Part shown: one piece after another, positions 47,761-61,319 of the stretch
How the letters are laid out: every line of letters begins with the position of its first letter
Position numbering within the stretch: position 1 is the first letter of the stretch
Assembly: GCF_050003625.1 (NCBI RefSeq)
Contig: NC_134398.1
Span: forward strand, 63,496,891-63,560,890
Source of the DNA: Haematobia irritans
Lineage: Eukaryota > Arthropoda > Insecta > Diptera > Muscidae
Length of the DNA: 64,000 nt
Direction of reading: 5' to 3'
Notes under the pieces: generated by a model
Told to the model about the DNA's origin: nothing
The model's input: the letters and a program-made list of their open reading frames with translations, nothing else
The model's database searches: none
Made by a program: the position numbers and the translations under genes

Positions 47761-48512
47761 GGATGTTTTTTTTATACCCGTATGAGTTAAGTTTACCACG
47801 TAGCATTTCGATCCACCCTTTTCCACGTAAGTAAGCAGCAACATATGTATATACGCTGACATTACTTAAGTGAACAGTTGTGATTAAACATTAAGATAAT
47901 ATTTCAATTAATTTTAAGTACCAACAAATAAGATTTTATTAAAACAACACCAATGCCAAGACAATATTTTTGTCAGTAATTAGGGTGGGACTTTAGCAAA
48001 CTTTTCTAAGACTTTGTCTTTGTTCACAAGACCAATGAATCGAAAGGGTTGAACACCATCTAATATTTGCCGTAAGCAAACATTGTTCATGACCAAATTA
48101 CAAATACACCCGAAAAGACAGCATTACAGAATCGAAAGAAGTCATCTTTCTGTAATGCTGTAAGAAGTACACTCAGAAAATTGAACGTCGTAACTACAAG
48201 TAAATTCCATAATATTGAGTAGTTCAAAATTTTACGCACGGTTAGTTAAATTTAACTAGTGATGAACAAAATTAACTCAGGGGAAGTAAATTGATCTTAC
48301 AGCCATTACCGGCAAAATGGTTAAGAACTCCCAATGAGTTCGTAAATGGACGGAAGCAAATATAATAATAGGGAATACGTATTTTCTCGAACATACGAAG
48401 AAGCTTCTCAGGGTTACTAAATTTTTACTGTGCAATATTACGAAGTCTAGTTGGACACGAAATTTCTATTTTTAGTATAAAAAAAACTAACGATGAATGT
48501 CAATTCTAACTA

Positions 48513-49635
48513 CACGTACATGGTTGCCGCATTCATTTAATGGTTATCTAGAGCATGTAATTGCCGCGACAACCGTGTATTTTGTCTTTGTAAAAATAGT
48601 TTTCGAGCGGAGAAAAATGTATGGTGGTAATAAGCATTTGAATGGTTCTCAAATACCACAAACATGTTCTATCATTTAAATGATAGAATTTGAGACCATG
48701 GTCGGGAAAATCATGTACCTGACCATTCAATTTTTTGACTTGTTTACAGGGAAAAAAATATTTTTATAGGTTAAGTATAGACATGGCTAGAACCTTTACA
48801 TGGCCATAAAGACCATGTACATTATTTTCGTGACCATTTAATTTTTTTGTAGCGAAAATAATTTTATAAAAACATTGAGCAGGTACACACGATTTTCATT
48901 TTGCGCGTCAGTCGTGTGTTGATTGTTTCTTGTAATGGACGGAGAATACGGATTTACTGTGTTTTGTGTTAATTTATTTATTCAGAAGTGGCACGTGGTT
49001 TTATGTGAACACAAAAAAGGAAAGTGTAATTGAAAAATGTACCTGTTTTTTGTTCTGCATTTTGCTATAGGATCATTAATTTTTATTTGCAGTTACATGA
49101 TGTCTGCGTTTGTACATTTGATGGGCACGATGTAAATATGGAAAAATTACTTATTGTTGAAATTGAAACAAAATAGAGTATGTAAAAATATATGATGTTT
49201 GCTTGAACGGCATTATAAATACAAATAAACAATGATTTAGTTTATAAATAAATAAAAACAAACAAATAAAGTTAATTTTGTGTTTTCTTTTCTCAAGTGG
49301 CGTCCTTTTTTCGACGATGAAAAAAGTTTTTTCATAAAAATCAAAACATTTTAGGTTGTGACCATGTTGTGACCATATTTTAACTAGAAGAAAAACATTT
49401 TGAATGAATACCATAACATTTTAAATAGTGACCATTGTCTTTTAATGGAAACAAAATTCTTTTTATCAAGATAATAACATTTTAGATGAGGACAATTATA
49501 TTTTTCTTAGAACCATGTTCACTGAACCAACATGGTTGCAGGTTAAAATGTTACGTGGTCGCCGCAAAAATAGCTCCTATCACATTATTTTGCTCTTCGA
49601 ATATGATTGTGACAATCATGTTTCTTCTTTGCGTG
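48513..49635 (-). mobile_element. Element E, reversed near-complete copy
   Basis: Flanked by TA (48511-48512, 49636-49637), with ends CACGTACATGGTTGCC and ATGTTTCTTCTTTGCGTG. It is collinear with the E copy at 51927-53075 in reverse. It shares a tttcgacgatgaaaaaag stretch and many cat/atg-rich segments. Confidence 0.75.
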
Positions 49636-49889
49636 TACCGTTGAGTGAATCTATTTCTAGACAATAGTTCGTCCCCGGAACATGTACTCGTGCACTCATA
49701 GAAAAAATGATGCACGGCGTGCTCATTTCGAAACGATCCGTTCATGAAAGTGAATCAACACACATGTGGTGTCGAGCGGAGAACAGGCGGTGTCAATCTG
49801 ACAACGATAAAATGACACCATGCGTTATCGAAATAACAACCAGCGTTCACGATCTGAAAACGTTATGGTTACAAATTTATAAACAAAAT

Positions 49890-49990
49890 TAAAAAAAATA
49901 TTTCCGCTACCGTGACTCGAACCTGTTTTTTCTGCACCATACGCATTGACAGTCGCCTTAGCACATTGCACCATCGAGGGAGTTGCCATA
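49890..49990 (-). repeat. Isolated tRNA-like sequence
   Basis: On the minus strand there is a box-A-like gatggtgcaatgtgctaagg and a box B ggttcgagtcac, but the acceptor arms do not pair. It is probably a tRNA-derived SINE head, not a functional tRNA. Confidence 0.4.
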
Positions 49991-50099
49991 ATAACGTCTA
50001 ACGATTATTTTAAGACTTCTCATGGTCAAAGAAAAACGAATGCCGTTCATGCCGTGAATGCCCGTGGACGTTTCGATTTTTTGTGAACGTTCACCTAGA

Positions 50100-51490
50100 A
50101 AAAAGTGACCACTTCTTTAAGTTAAAATTAACTCATTGTGAAGAAAGTTGAACTTCGTATAGCGCCAAAGACATTTTTATTTGTTTGAACGATGTGATTT
50201 TCGTAGAAATTAGGTAGAATGCATTCCATATATTAGTTAACATTTTCTTATATTTATGTACCACTATACTACAGATTGAAAAAATTTAACTGAATTGAAT
50301 TCATATATGGAATGATTCTATTGAACTTTTTTCATTCATTTGGATAAATCTTACATATTTGTGTTAAACCTTTTACTTCAAAATTAGAACTGCTTACCTT
50401 AGTTTTTAAATACAGTTTTATTTATTTATATAAGCATTTTTTCTTCGATAAAAGACATGTTTTATTAATATATTAAATATATTTATTAAGAATTAACAGC
50501 ATCGACTGGCCTTGAAATATTAGTTTATTATTCCACTATTTCCAGTTTCCATGTAACATAATGTTACCAACTGTAAAACGTAATGGTTTTCTTCTTCTTG
50601 TTCCTTTCACATTTAATAAGATGCTACGTAACGATTTTGTCCTCCTTTTACAATTTCAATACCTACAAATATAAAAAATCATAAACCAATTTTTTCACAA
50701 AAGGCTAGCGTCACTGTATGAATGTTACCTGATAATTGAAGATTCCAAAATGAAGACGAATGAAAGGTTGTTATTATGTTGCTTTTTCTTTCTTTATACA
50801 CCATCACGAACATTGATCGACTTATTGTTTGTTATTTATGTTCAATAATTTTGAAAAAAAAAACGAAAAATGTTCTCATTAATTTAAAATAACAAATATT
50901 TTATTTGTTATTTATTATATTATTTTACTATATGTTATTTTGTAACAATCTCTCCGTATACCATAACAACGCGATTCCAACTAAAAAAAACAACCCACGC
51001 GCAAACATATCGATTACATCGATGACAAGTATCGACTACAGGTAGATAAAAGAAATATAGGAAAATTTATTATATTCTAACAAGTGTATTAAACAAGTAA
51101 GTTTTGAAAGGATTGAATACTTCTTAGTACGAATGAACTAAAATATTTTTCTATGCCAAGTGTTATTCGTATGTATGATAAGCTTTCTATAATAAAGGAA
51201 TTCAGTGTTATCGTTTTATAAGAAATTTTACTAAATTTGAGGAAACTTGGTTTTAGTTCGGTTTTTGTTTATTTTTACGAATGCTTTGTTATTAGTGAAT
51301 GAAATTTTCTTGTTCAGTAGTAAATTCTTATACCCAGCGAAGAAAACAGTATTAGTAAAATTCCATGGCTTATTCTAGTTAATGAACTATTCCTAACTGG
51401 TTTCAGTTTAGGATTTTTTTTTACTGAAACAAGTAAATTTTATTATTTCACACCAAAATTTAACTTAATGGCTAAACTAAATTGATAAAC
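50100..51490. other. No gene recognised
   Basis: AT-rich sequence with J-like fragments near 50100-50200 (aaaaagtgaccacttc, gttgaacttcgtat). No convincing frame. Confidence 0.4.
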
Positions 51491-51926
51491 ATTTTTATAC
51501 ACTCCACCATAGGATGGGGGTATATTAACTTTGTCATTCCGTTTGTAACACATCGAAATATTGCTCTAAGACCCCATAAAGTATAAATGTTCTGGGTCGT
51601 GGTGAAATTCTGAGTCGATCTGAGCATGTCCGTCCGTCCGTCTGTTGAAATCACGCTAACTTCCGAACGAAACAAGCTTTCGACTTGAAACTTGGCACAA
51701 GTAGTTGTTATTGATGTAGGTCAGATGGTATTGCAAATGGGCCATATCGGTTCACTTTTACGTATAGCCCCCATATAAACGGACCCCCAAATTTGGCTTG
51801 CGGGGACTCTAAGAGAAGCCAATTCCATCCGATCCGGCTGAAATTTGGTACATGGTGTCAGCATATGATCTCTAACAACCATGCAAAAAATGGTCCACAT
51901 CGGTCCATAATTATATATAGCCCCCA

Positions 51927-53075
51927 CATGCAGAGAAGAAACATGATTGTCACAATCATATTCGAAGAGCAAAATAATATGATAGGAGCTATTTTTGCGG
52001 CAACCATGTAACATTTTCACCTGCAACCATGTTGGCTCAGTGAACATGGTTCCAAAAAAAATAAAATTGTCCTCATCTAAAATGTTATTATATTGATAAA
52101 AAGAATTTTGTTTCCATTAAAAGACAATGGTCACGAACTAAAATGTTATGGTATTAGCCAGAGTGTTTTTTCCAGTTAAAATAATATGGTCACAACCTAA
52201 AATGTTTTGATCTTTATGAAAAAAACTGTTTTCGTCGTCGAAAAAAGAACGCCACTTCAGAAAAGAAAACACAAAATTAAATTTATTTATTTTTCTCTAT
52301 TTATAAACTACTTCATTGTTTATTTGTATTTATTTATAATGTTGTGCAAACAAACATCACATATATTTATACACTCTAGGATAGGTTAGGTTAATAATAA
52401 TTCAATAATAAGTAATCATTCCATATTTGCGTCGTGCAAATGAACCAAGGCAGATATCATGTAACTGCAAATAAAAATAAATGGTACCATATTTCAAAAT
52501 GCAGAACAAAAAACAGGTAAATTTCTTTCAATTACACTTTCCTGTTTTTGTGTTCACATAAAACCACGTGTCATTTCTGAATAAATAAATTAAAATAAAA
52601 CACAGTAATTCCGTATTCTCCGCCCATTCCAAGAAACAATCAACACATGACTGACGCGCAAAATGAAAATCGTGTGTACCTGCTCAATGTTTTTATAAAA
52701 TTCTTTTCGCTGCAAAAAAATTAAATGGTCACGAAAACAATGTACATGGTCTTTATGGCCATGTAATGGTTCTTGACATGTCTATACGTAACCTATAAAA
52801 ATACTTTTTTCTCTGCAAAAGAGTAAACAAAATTGAATGGTCATGTACATGATTTCCCCGACCATGTAATGGTCTCAAATTCTATCATTTAAATAATAAA
52901 ACATGTTTGCGCCATTTGAGAACCATTTAAATGCTTATTGCCAACATATATTTTTCTCCGCTCGAAAATTATTTTTACAAAGACAAATACATGGTTTTCG
53001 CGACAATAACCTACTCTAGATAAGCATTAAATGGATGCGGCAACCATGTTCAAACATGTTTTTTCTGTGCGTGCA
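51927..53075 (+). mobile_element. Element E, complete copy
   Basis: Ends CATGCAGAGAAGAAACATG and CATGTTTTTTCTGTGCGTG. No nested insertion, so it is the best reference for the family. The exact target duplication is unclear (CAT-like) because the left end has changed. Confidence 0.75.
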
Positions 53076-53237
53076 TATAAGCCGATCCCCCGATTTGGCT
53101 TGCGGAGCCTCTAAGAGAAGCAAATTTGATCCGATCCGGCTGAAATTTGGTACATGGTGTTAGTATATGGTCTCTAATGACCATGCAAAAAATCGTCCAC
53201 ATTGGTTCATAATTATATAGCCCCCATATAAGCCGAT

Positions 53238-56200
53238 CAAGGCCGTATTCAGGGGGGGGGGGGATGAGGGGATCAAACCCCCCCCGAAATGAATGAATAT
53301 TTTTATATAAATAAATATATATTTTTAGCTGCATAGAAAAATCTTATCGATGATGTTGAAGAAAAGCTGGAGGTTTTATTTTGAAAAACGCTTACCTATA
53401 AAACTTGCACAAATTATAGAATACTAGTTGAAAAGCCCGTCAAACGACGGTCGAAAAAAAAACAAATTATTTTTGTTCTCGCACCACAAATTTCATTTTT
53501 GGAAAATGTATTTCTGCTTTTTATGTGTGTTTGTTGTTCTTTTTGTGAACATGACTCGCTTTGTTTGGCCATAGCAACAACAACGAAACAGCCACACACA
53601 CGTGTGTAAATGAAATGGCGCAAAACCTGCGAAAAGAACCTGCCTAATTCAGCGATTGAAGCAATAAAGAGATTTTTCCAAACGTGCATATTCTTTTAAA
53701 AATTTTGGTCACTTTGCCAGTTACTCAGGGATGGAAAATACAATTTCACTGGAAGATTATTGTCAAGAGACTGAATTTTAAAGAAAATAAAATTTTGACA
53801 AAATTTTCTATAGAAATAAAATTTTTACAAAATTTTCAATTTAAATAAAATTTTGACGAAATTTTCTATAAAAATAAAATTTTGCAAAAATTCTATATAG
53901 AAATAAAATGTTGACAACAATTTCTACCGAAATAAAAAATCGATAATATAGAATCGCATTCTTTTTTCGACTAAAACTTTCTTGAAGTTCAATAAAATCC
54001 TGTTTTTGACTATGTCTTTTACAAAATCGAAATTTTCTTCCCACATGAACATGTCTGTTTTGCCATATTTGTAAAAGACTATTAGCAAATAAGGTTGATA
54101 AAAACTTTCTCAAAATATTAAAATATTTTGTCAAAGCTATTGTACCATAAATCTGATATCGACTCAAAAATGTCTACACAAAAGGTACTAAATCATTCGC
54201 GGGGGTACTACGGTACTGACCGGGGTGAAAAAGGTTTGAAACAAGTACTATAGTACTGCATTTTCTATCCCTGCAGTTACTACGTGCTCATCCGAACGTT
54301 CATTTTCAACAATGAAGAGATTAAAGACGTATCTTAGAAATTCGACTAGCGAGAGTATACTCAAAGGATTGGCATTAATGTCGGTTCATCGCCGAATAAA
54401 TGTGCCGACTGAAGAAGTCATTGATTTATTTGCTGCCCAAAAAGCCCGTCGGCTCAATTTAATATTATAACAAGTATATACAGCACTAAGTTCGGCCGGG
54501 CCGAATCTTAAATACCCACCACCATGAACCAAATATTAGGGTTTCCTTTGAAATTTCAGGACGGCTTGAGGACGTGAGGATATTCCTGAAGATAAATTTA
54601 AAGATTTCACCTATGAGGACTATATCAGATTCTGGATTTATAAGAACCATTTTTGTTTGAGTTTTAAAGAAATCATTAACATCTCTTGTACGTGTGCAAG
54701 AAAATTATAAAATAACGTCTTGATTTGAAATCTTAAATCTGTAGAAGTAAAATCTAGAAATTTTACATTGAGTTTCAAGCAATTTTCATGATCAGTGCGC
54801 CTTCTACACCCTCAAGAAGTGAAGTCGGTCTATATGGAGGCATTACCAAATGGACCGATAAAAACGTAATCCCATACACGTTTTTGTGAGCCTAAAATAC
54901 CAGAATATTTACAATTTCAGGCAAATCAGATAAAAACTACGGTTTCTAGAAACCCAAGGAGTTAAATCGGGAGATCGTTCTTATGGGGGCTATACTAAAA
55001 TATGGACCGATACTCACCGTTTTCGGCACACCTCTTTATGACCCGAAAATACCTCTAGATTTCCAATTTCAGGCAAATAGGATAAAAACTTCGGATTCTA
55101 GAAGCCCAAGAAGTAAAATCGGGAAATCGGTCTATATGGGGGCTATACCAAAATATGGACCGATACACACCATTTTCGGCACACCTCTTTATGGTCCTAA
55201 AATACCTGTAGATTTCCAATTTCAGACAAATTGGATAAAAACTACGGTTTCTATAAGCCCAAGACCCCAAATCGGGAGGTCGTTTTATATGGGGACCATA
55301 CCAAAACATGGACCGATACTCACAATTTTTGGCACACGTATTTGTGGTCATACAATACCTCTAGATTTCCAATTTCAGGTAAATTGAATAAAAACTGCGG
55401 TTTCTATAAGCCCAAGAAGTAAAATCGTGAGATCGGTCTATATGGGGCTATACCAAAATATTGACCGATACTCACAATTTTTGGCACATGTATTTGTGGT
55501 CCTACAATACCTCTAGATTTCCAATTCCAGGTAAATTGAATAAAAACTGCGGTTTCTATAAGCCCAAGAAGTAAAATCGTGAGATCGGTCTATATGGGGG
55601 CTATACCAAAATATTGACCGATACTCACAATTTTTGGCACATGTATTTGTGGTCCTACAATACCTCTAGATTTCCAATTTCAGATAAATTGAATAAAAAC
55701 TGCGGTTTCTATAAGCCCAAGAAGTAAAATCGGGAGATCGGTCTATATGGGGGCTATACCAAAACATGGACCGATACTCACCATTTTTGGCACACCTCTT
55801 TATGGTCATAAAATACCTCTAGATTTCAAATTTCAGGCAAATTGGATAACACCAGCTAAATTGGAACACCAAGACCCCAAATCGGGAGGTCGGTTTATAT
55901 GGGGACTATATCAAAACCTGGACCGATATAGCCCATCTTCGAACTTGACCTGCCTGCAGACAAAAGACGAGTTTGTGCAAAATTTCAGTACGATTGCTTC
56001 ATTATTGAAGACTGTAGCGTGATTACAACAGACAGACCGACAGACGGACATCGTTATATCGTCTTACAATTTCTCCCTGATCAAGAATATATATACATTA
56101 TATAGTCGGAAATCGATATTTCGATGTGTTACAAACGGAATGACAAACTTATTATACCCCGTCACCATTCTATGGTGGTGGGTATAAAAATATTGTATAC

Positions 56201-56300
56201 ATACCTATGCATAAATAAAATTTTCTACACATGAGATTATATGAATATTTTTTTTTTTAAGTTGAACCCCCCCCGAATTAAAATCCTGGCTACGGCCTTG
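53238..56300 (+). mobile_element. hAT F containing hAT G and an R element
   Basis: Ends CAAGGCCGTATTCAGG and CCTGGCTACGGCCTTG. The exact 8-bp duplication AAGCCGAT lies at 53230-53237 and 56301-56308. hAT G is at 53726-54273, with CAGTTACT on both sides. The transposase C-terminal relict (53610-53725, 54282-54470) keeps SERSFSTMKRLKTYLRNST and is open to its stop. Confidence 0.9.
54470..56182 (+). mobile_element. R element, complete, in hAT F with TATA target duplication
   Basis: The empty site attataaaaatattg exists at about 5116-5130 and, reversed, near 38200. The insert is bounded by TATA (54466-54469, 56183-56186). It starts acaagtatatacagc followed by ttcggccgggccgaa, and ends in a ccattctatggtggtggg hairpin. 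The interior is a tandem array of about 150-bp units (54830-55880). This copy defines both ends of the R family. Confidence 0.8.
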
Positions 56301-56959
56301 AAGCCGATCACCAGTTTTGAACACCGGAGCCTCTTGGAAGACCAAAATTCATCTGATTCAGTTGAAATTTGGTACGTGGTGTTAATATATGGCCTCAAAC
56401 ACCTATGCAAAAATTGGTCGAAATCGGTCCATAATTATATATAGCCCCCATATAAACCGATCCCGAGATTTGGTTTTGGAGCCTCTTGGAGGAGCAAATT
56501 TCATCCGAGTCAATCAGTCAGTTGAAATTTGGTACATTGTGCTATTATATGGCTGTTAAAAACTATGTCCAACTAGGTCCATATCGGTCTATAGTTATAT
56601 ATAGCCCTCAGATAAATCGATCCCCAATCACACAAAAATTGGTCCATATCAAGTTTATAATTGTATATAGCCCCCATATAAGCACCATATTTCAATTCTG
56701 GCTCTCTACTACGTATGGACTATGTCACAATTTAGAAAACGATGTTAAGAAGTTTTAAGATACCACAACCCAAGTAATTCGATTGTGGATGACAGTATTT
56801 CGTAGAAGTTTCTACGCAATCCACGGTGGAGGGTACATAAGATTCGGCCTGGCCGAATTTACGGCCGTATATACTTGTTTCCTTTAGTTTCGAAGGCACT
56901 TTTTTCTGGGTGTTTCCGTTTCATTTTGTCACCGTCTGTTCACGACTATGGAACGTAAT

Positions 56960-59250
56960 TTTTATACCCTCCATCATAGGATGGGGGTATATTAACTTTG
57001 TCATTCCGTTTGTAACACATCGAAATATTGCTCTAAGACCCCATAAAGTATATATATTCTGGGTCGTGGTGAAATTCTGAGTCGATCTAAGCATGTCCGT
57101 CCGTCCGTCCGTCCGTCCGTCCGTCTGTTGAAATCACACTAACTTCCGAACGAAACAAGCTATCGACTTGAAACTTGGCACAAGTAGTTGTTATCGATGT
57201 AGGTAGGATGGTATTGAAAATGGGCCATATCGGTCCACTTTTACGTATAGCCCCCATATAAAGGGACTCTCAGATTTGGCTTGTGGAGCCTCTAACAGAA
57301 GCATATTTCATCCGATCCGGCTGAAATTTGGTACATTGTGTTGGTATATGGTCTCTAACAACCGTGCAAAAATTGGGCCATATCGGTCCACTTTTACGTA
57401 TAGCCCCCATATAAAGGGACCCTCAGATTTGGCTTGTGGAGCCTCTAACAGAAGCATATTTCATTAGATCCGGCTGAAATTTGGTACATGGTGTTGGTAT
57501 ATGGTCTCTAACAACCGTGCAAAAATTGGTCCACATCGGTCCATAATTATATATAGCCCCCATATAAACCGATCCCCAGATTTGGCTTGCGGAGCCTAAA
57601 AGAGAAGCAATTTTCACCCGATTCGGCTGAAATTTGGTACATGGTCTCTAACAACCATGCAAAAATTGGTCCACATCGGTCCATAATTATATATAGCCCC
57701 CATATAAACCGATCCCCAGATTTGGCTTGCGGAGCCTCAAAGAGAAGCAACTTTAATCCGATCCGGCTGAAATTTGGTACATGATGTTGGTATATGGTCT
57801 CTAACAACCATGCAAAAATTGGTCCACATCGGTTCATAATTATATATAGCCCCCATATAAACCGATCCCCAGATTTGGCTTGCGAAGTCTCCAAGAGAAG
57901 CAAATTTCATCCAAGCCGGTTGTAATTTGGAACATGGTGTTAGTATATGATCTTTAACAACCGTGCCAGAATTGGTCCATATCGGTCCATAATTATATAT
58001 AGCCCCCATATAAAACGTTCTCCAGATTTGACCTCCGGAGCCTCTTGGAGGAGCAAAATTCATCCGATCCGGTTCAAATTAGGAACGTGGTGTTAGTATA
58101 TGGTCGCTAACAATCATACCAAAATTGGTCTAATCAAATTGGGCCATATCGGTCCACTTTTACGTATAGCCCCCATATAAAGGGATCCTCAGATTTGGCT
58201 TGTGGAGCCTCTAACAGAAGCATATTTCATCCGATCCGGCTGAAATTTGGTACATGGTGTTGGTATATTGTCTCTAACAACCGTGCAAAAATTGGTCCAC
58301 ATCGGTCCATAATTATATATAGCCCCCATATAAACCGATCCCCAGATTTGGCTTGCGGAGCCTAAAAGAGAAGCAATTTTCACCCGATTCGGCTGTAATT
58401 TGGTACATGGTGTTGGTATATGGTCTCTAACAACCATGCAAAAATTGGTCCACATCGGTCCATAATTATATATAGCCCCCATATAAACCGATCCCCAGAT
58501 TTGGCTTGCGGAGCCTCAAAGAGAAGAAAATTTCATCCGATCCGGCTGAAATTTGGTACATGATGTTAGTATATGGTCTCTAACAACCATGCAAAAATTG
58601 GTCCATATCGGCCCTTAATTATATATAGCCCCCATATAAACCGATCCCCAGATTTGGCTTGTGGAGCCTCTAAGAGAAGCATATTTCATCCGATCCGGCT
58701 GAAATTTGGTACATGGTGTTGGTATATGGTCTCTAACAATCATACAAAAATTGGTCCACATCGGTCCATAATTATATATAACCCCCATATAAACCGATCC
58801 CCAGATTTGGCTTGCGGAGCCTCAAAGAGAAGCAACTTTAATCCGATCCGGCTGAAATTTGGTACATGATGTTGGTATATGGTCTCTAACAACCATGCAA
58901 AAATTGGTCCACATCGGTTCATAATTATATATAGCCCCCATATAAACCGATCCCCAGATTTGGCTTGCGAAGTCTCCAAGAGAAGCAAATTTCATCCAAG
59001 CCGGTTGTAATTTGGAACATGGTGTTAGTATATGATCTTTAACAACCGTGCCAGAATTGGTCCATATCGGTCCATAATTATATGTAGCCCCCATATAAAA
59101 CGTTCTCCAGATTTGACCTCCGGAGCCTCTTGGAGGAGCAAAATTCATCCGATCCGGTTCAAATTAGGAACGTGGTGTTAGTATATGGTCGCTAACAACC
59201 ATACCAAAATTGGTCCAATCACACAAAAATTGGTCCATATCGGTTCATAA
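56960..59250 (+). repeat. R tandem array with internal segment duplication
   Basis: After the hairpin end come about 14 units of about 140-155 bp (catataaaccgatccccag, gaagcaaatttcatccgatc, ggtatatggtctctaacaac). A block including the rare variants cgaagtctccaagagaag and cgttctccagatttgacc occurs at 57720-58130 and again about 1,085 bp later at 58800-59215, nearly identical. Long frames on both strands (up to 118 codons) are by-products. Confidence 0.85.
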
Positions 59251-59509
59251 TCATGGTTGCCACTAGAGCCAAAAATAATCTACACAGAAAAAAAATGTCT
59301 TGTAAATTTAAGGACCATTTTGACTTCCACATAGTTCAACAAATTTACCGTAATATAGTTCATTTTTCGTAACCACAACGAAAATTAACTTAACTAAAGC
59401 AAAACTTATAAATATTCAGTAAATGTTTTTTAGTTCACTAACTACGAAATGGGAAGGATTTTTCCTTAAATAAATTTCCAACACAGTAGTTAATGCATCG
59501 TTGATTCTA

Positions 59510-60445
59510 AAGGGTGATTCTTTTGAGGTTAGGATTTTCATGCATTAGTATTTGACAGATCACGTGGGATTTCAGACATGGTGTCAAAGAGAAAGATGCT
59601 CAGTATGCTTTGACATTTCATCATGAATAGCCGAACGATCTGCCACAACGTCGAATTTTCAGTGAATGGGCCCTAGAAAAGTTGGCAGAAAATCCGCTTT
59701 TTTATCGACAAATTTTGTTCAGCGATGAGGCTCATTTCTGGTTGAATGGCTACGTAAATAAGCAAAATTGCCGCATTTGGAGTGAAGAGCAACCAGAAGC
59801 CGTTCAAGAACTGCCCATGCATCCCGAAAAATGCACTGTTTGGTGTGGTTTGTACGCTGGTGGAATCATTGGACCGTATTTTTTCAAAGATGCTGTTGGA
59901 CGCAACGTTACGGTGAATGGCGATCGCTATCGTTCGATGCTAACAAACTTTTTGTTGCCAAAAATGGAAGAACTGAACTTGGTTGACATGTGGTTTCAAC
60001 AAGATGGCGCTACATGCCACACAGCTCGCGATTCTATGGCCATTTTGAGGGAAAACTTCGGAGAACAATTCATCTCAAGAAATGGACCGATAAGTTGGCC
60101 ACCAAGATCATGCGATTTGACGCCTTTAGACTATTTTTTGTGGGGCTACGTCAAGTCTAAAGTCTACAGAAATAAGCCAGCAACTATTCCAGCTTTGGAA
60201 GACAACATTTCCGAAGAAATTCGGGCTATTCCGGCCGAAATGCTCGGAAAAGTTGCCCAAAATTGGACTTTCCGAATGGACCACCTAAGACGCAGCCGCG
60301 GTCAACATTTAAATGAAATTATCTTCAAAAAGTAAATGTCATGGACCAATCTAACGTTTCAAATAAAGAACCGATGAGATTTTGCAAATTTTATGCGTTT
60401 TTTTTTTTTTTTAAAAAGTTATCAAGCTCTTAACAAATCACCCTT
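59510..60445 (+). mobile_element. DD41D derivative, copy 4, with a different deletion junction
   Basis: TA-flanked. Downstream it is nearly identical to copies 1 and 2. At the 5' side the start ATGAATAG joins directly to CCGAACGATCTGCCACAACG, which in the transposase frame encodes PNDLPQRRIF. More of the original coding sequence is therefore retained than in copies 1 and 2. The frame after the junction is shifted, so the usable frame starts at 59682 (217 codons). It has Ile for Val in GPVSWPP and Gly for Glu in AEMLEKV. Confidence 0.92.
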
Positions 60446-61319
60446 TATTATAAAAATACATGGGCAATATAAAAATCTTACTACGAAATGTGGACAATTT
60501 ACTAAGACAAAATTTTGTATGGAAAAAATTTTTTGTAGTAAAAATTAACTTAACGACATTACCGATTCGTACGATGACTACCTACAGATTATTTCCCTTT
60601 TTATTATATGTTGGAGTGTTTTTACTCACATTGAAAATTTTAGTTAAAATAGAATAAAAATTAGTTAATATAATCCTTGACAGGTGTATATAATTTTTAT
60701 AGATTCCTCATAGATTTGGTATATATTTTACCTTAACTTATAGATAGAATTCCTACTAATCAATAAACGTGCTACTGGAAAATGTGAGTGCATCATGCGA
60801 GGGAGTTTTTAGAGACATTTTGTGTATATCTCGTATGATTGTTTCTGTTTGTTATTGCGTCATTTATGCTGTTGTTGGTTGTTTTGATTCTAGAGACAAT
60901 GGAATGTTCCTTGTGTGTTGTTGGTATCTTTTGTGGTGAGAGTTGTTTTTTTTGCAATAGCAAGATCAGAAAGGGAACGTGTGTGTGTGTGGAGTTGTTT
61001 TTCTTTACGGCAGGTATGTATCCCTTATGACAATTGTGTCTGAGTTTTATTGTTGCATTCAGTTATGTTGATGCATTTATGAAGTGCACACGTGGATTTA
61101 ATTTTGCAAAATTGTACGTGCGGTATTGGTGTTTATTAATGAAAATACATTTATTTCGAAACATTTTAGAAACTGAGAAATGAATGATGTGATGTTAGAG
61201 GAATCAAAAACGCTTTTTATTGATAAAAAACAACAGATTTAGGAACTGTATATTTCTGTTAATATGTTAGTTTACAATTAGTGCGGATTTTAAATTGATT
61301 TACATAAAAAATATACAAC

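Larger units (their letters stand above)
51491..56878 (-). repeat. R repeat split by element E and hAT F
   Basis: Its own pieces are 51491-51926, 53076-53237 and 56301-56878. They run from the ataggatgggggtata hairpin to ggcctggccgaatttacgg / ccgtatatacttg. Both disruptions are bounded, the hAT by an exact 8-bp duplication. Confidence 0.8.

Noticed and set aside
57230..59250. Overlapping frames up to 118 codons with VVRDHI...TKFQPDRMKFASL peptides
   Set aside because: The same peptide repeats across R units on both strands and in many scattered copies. It follows from the DNA repeat, not from a gene.
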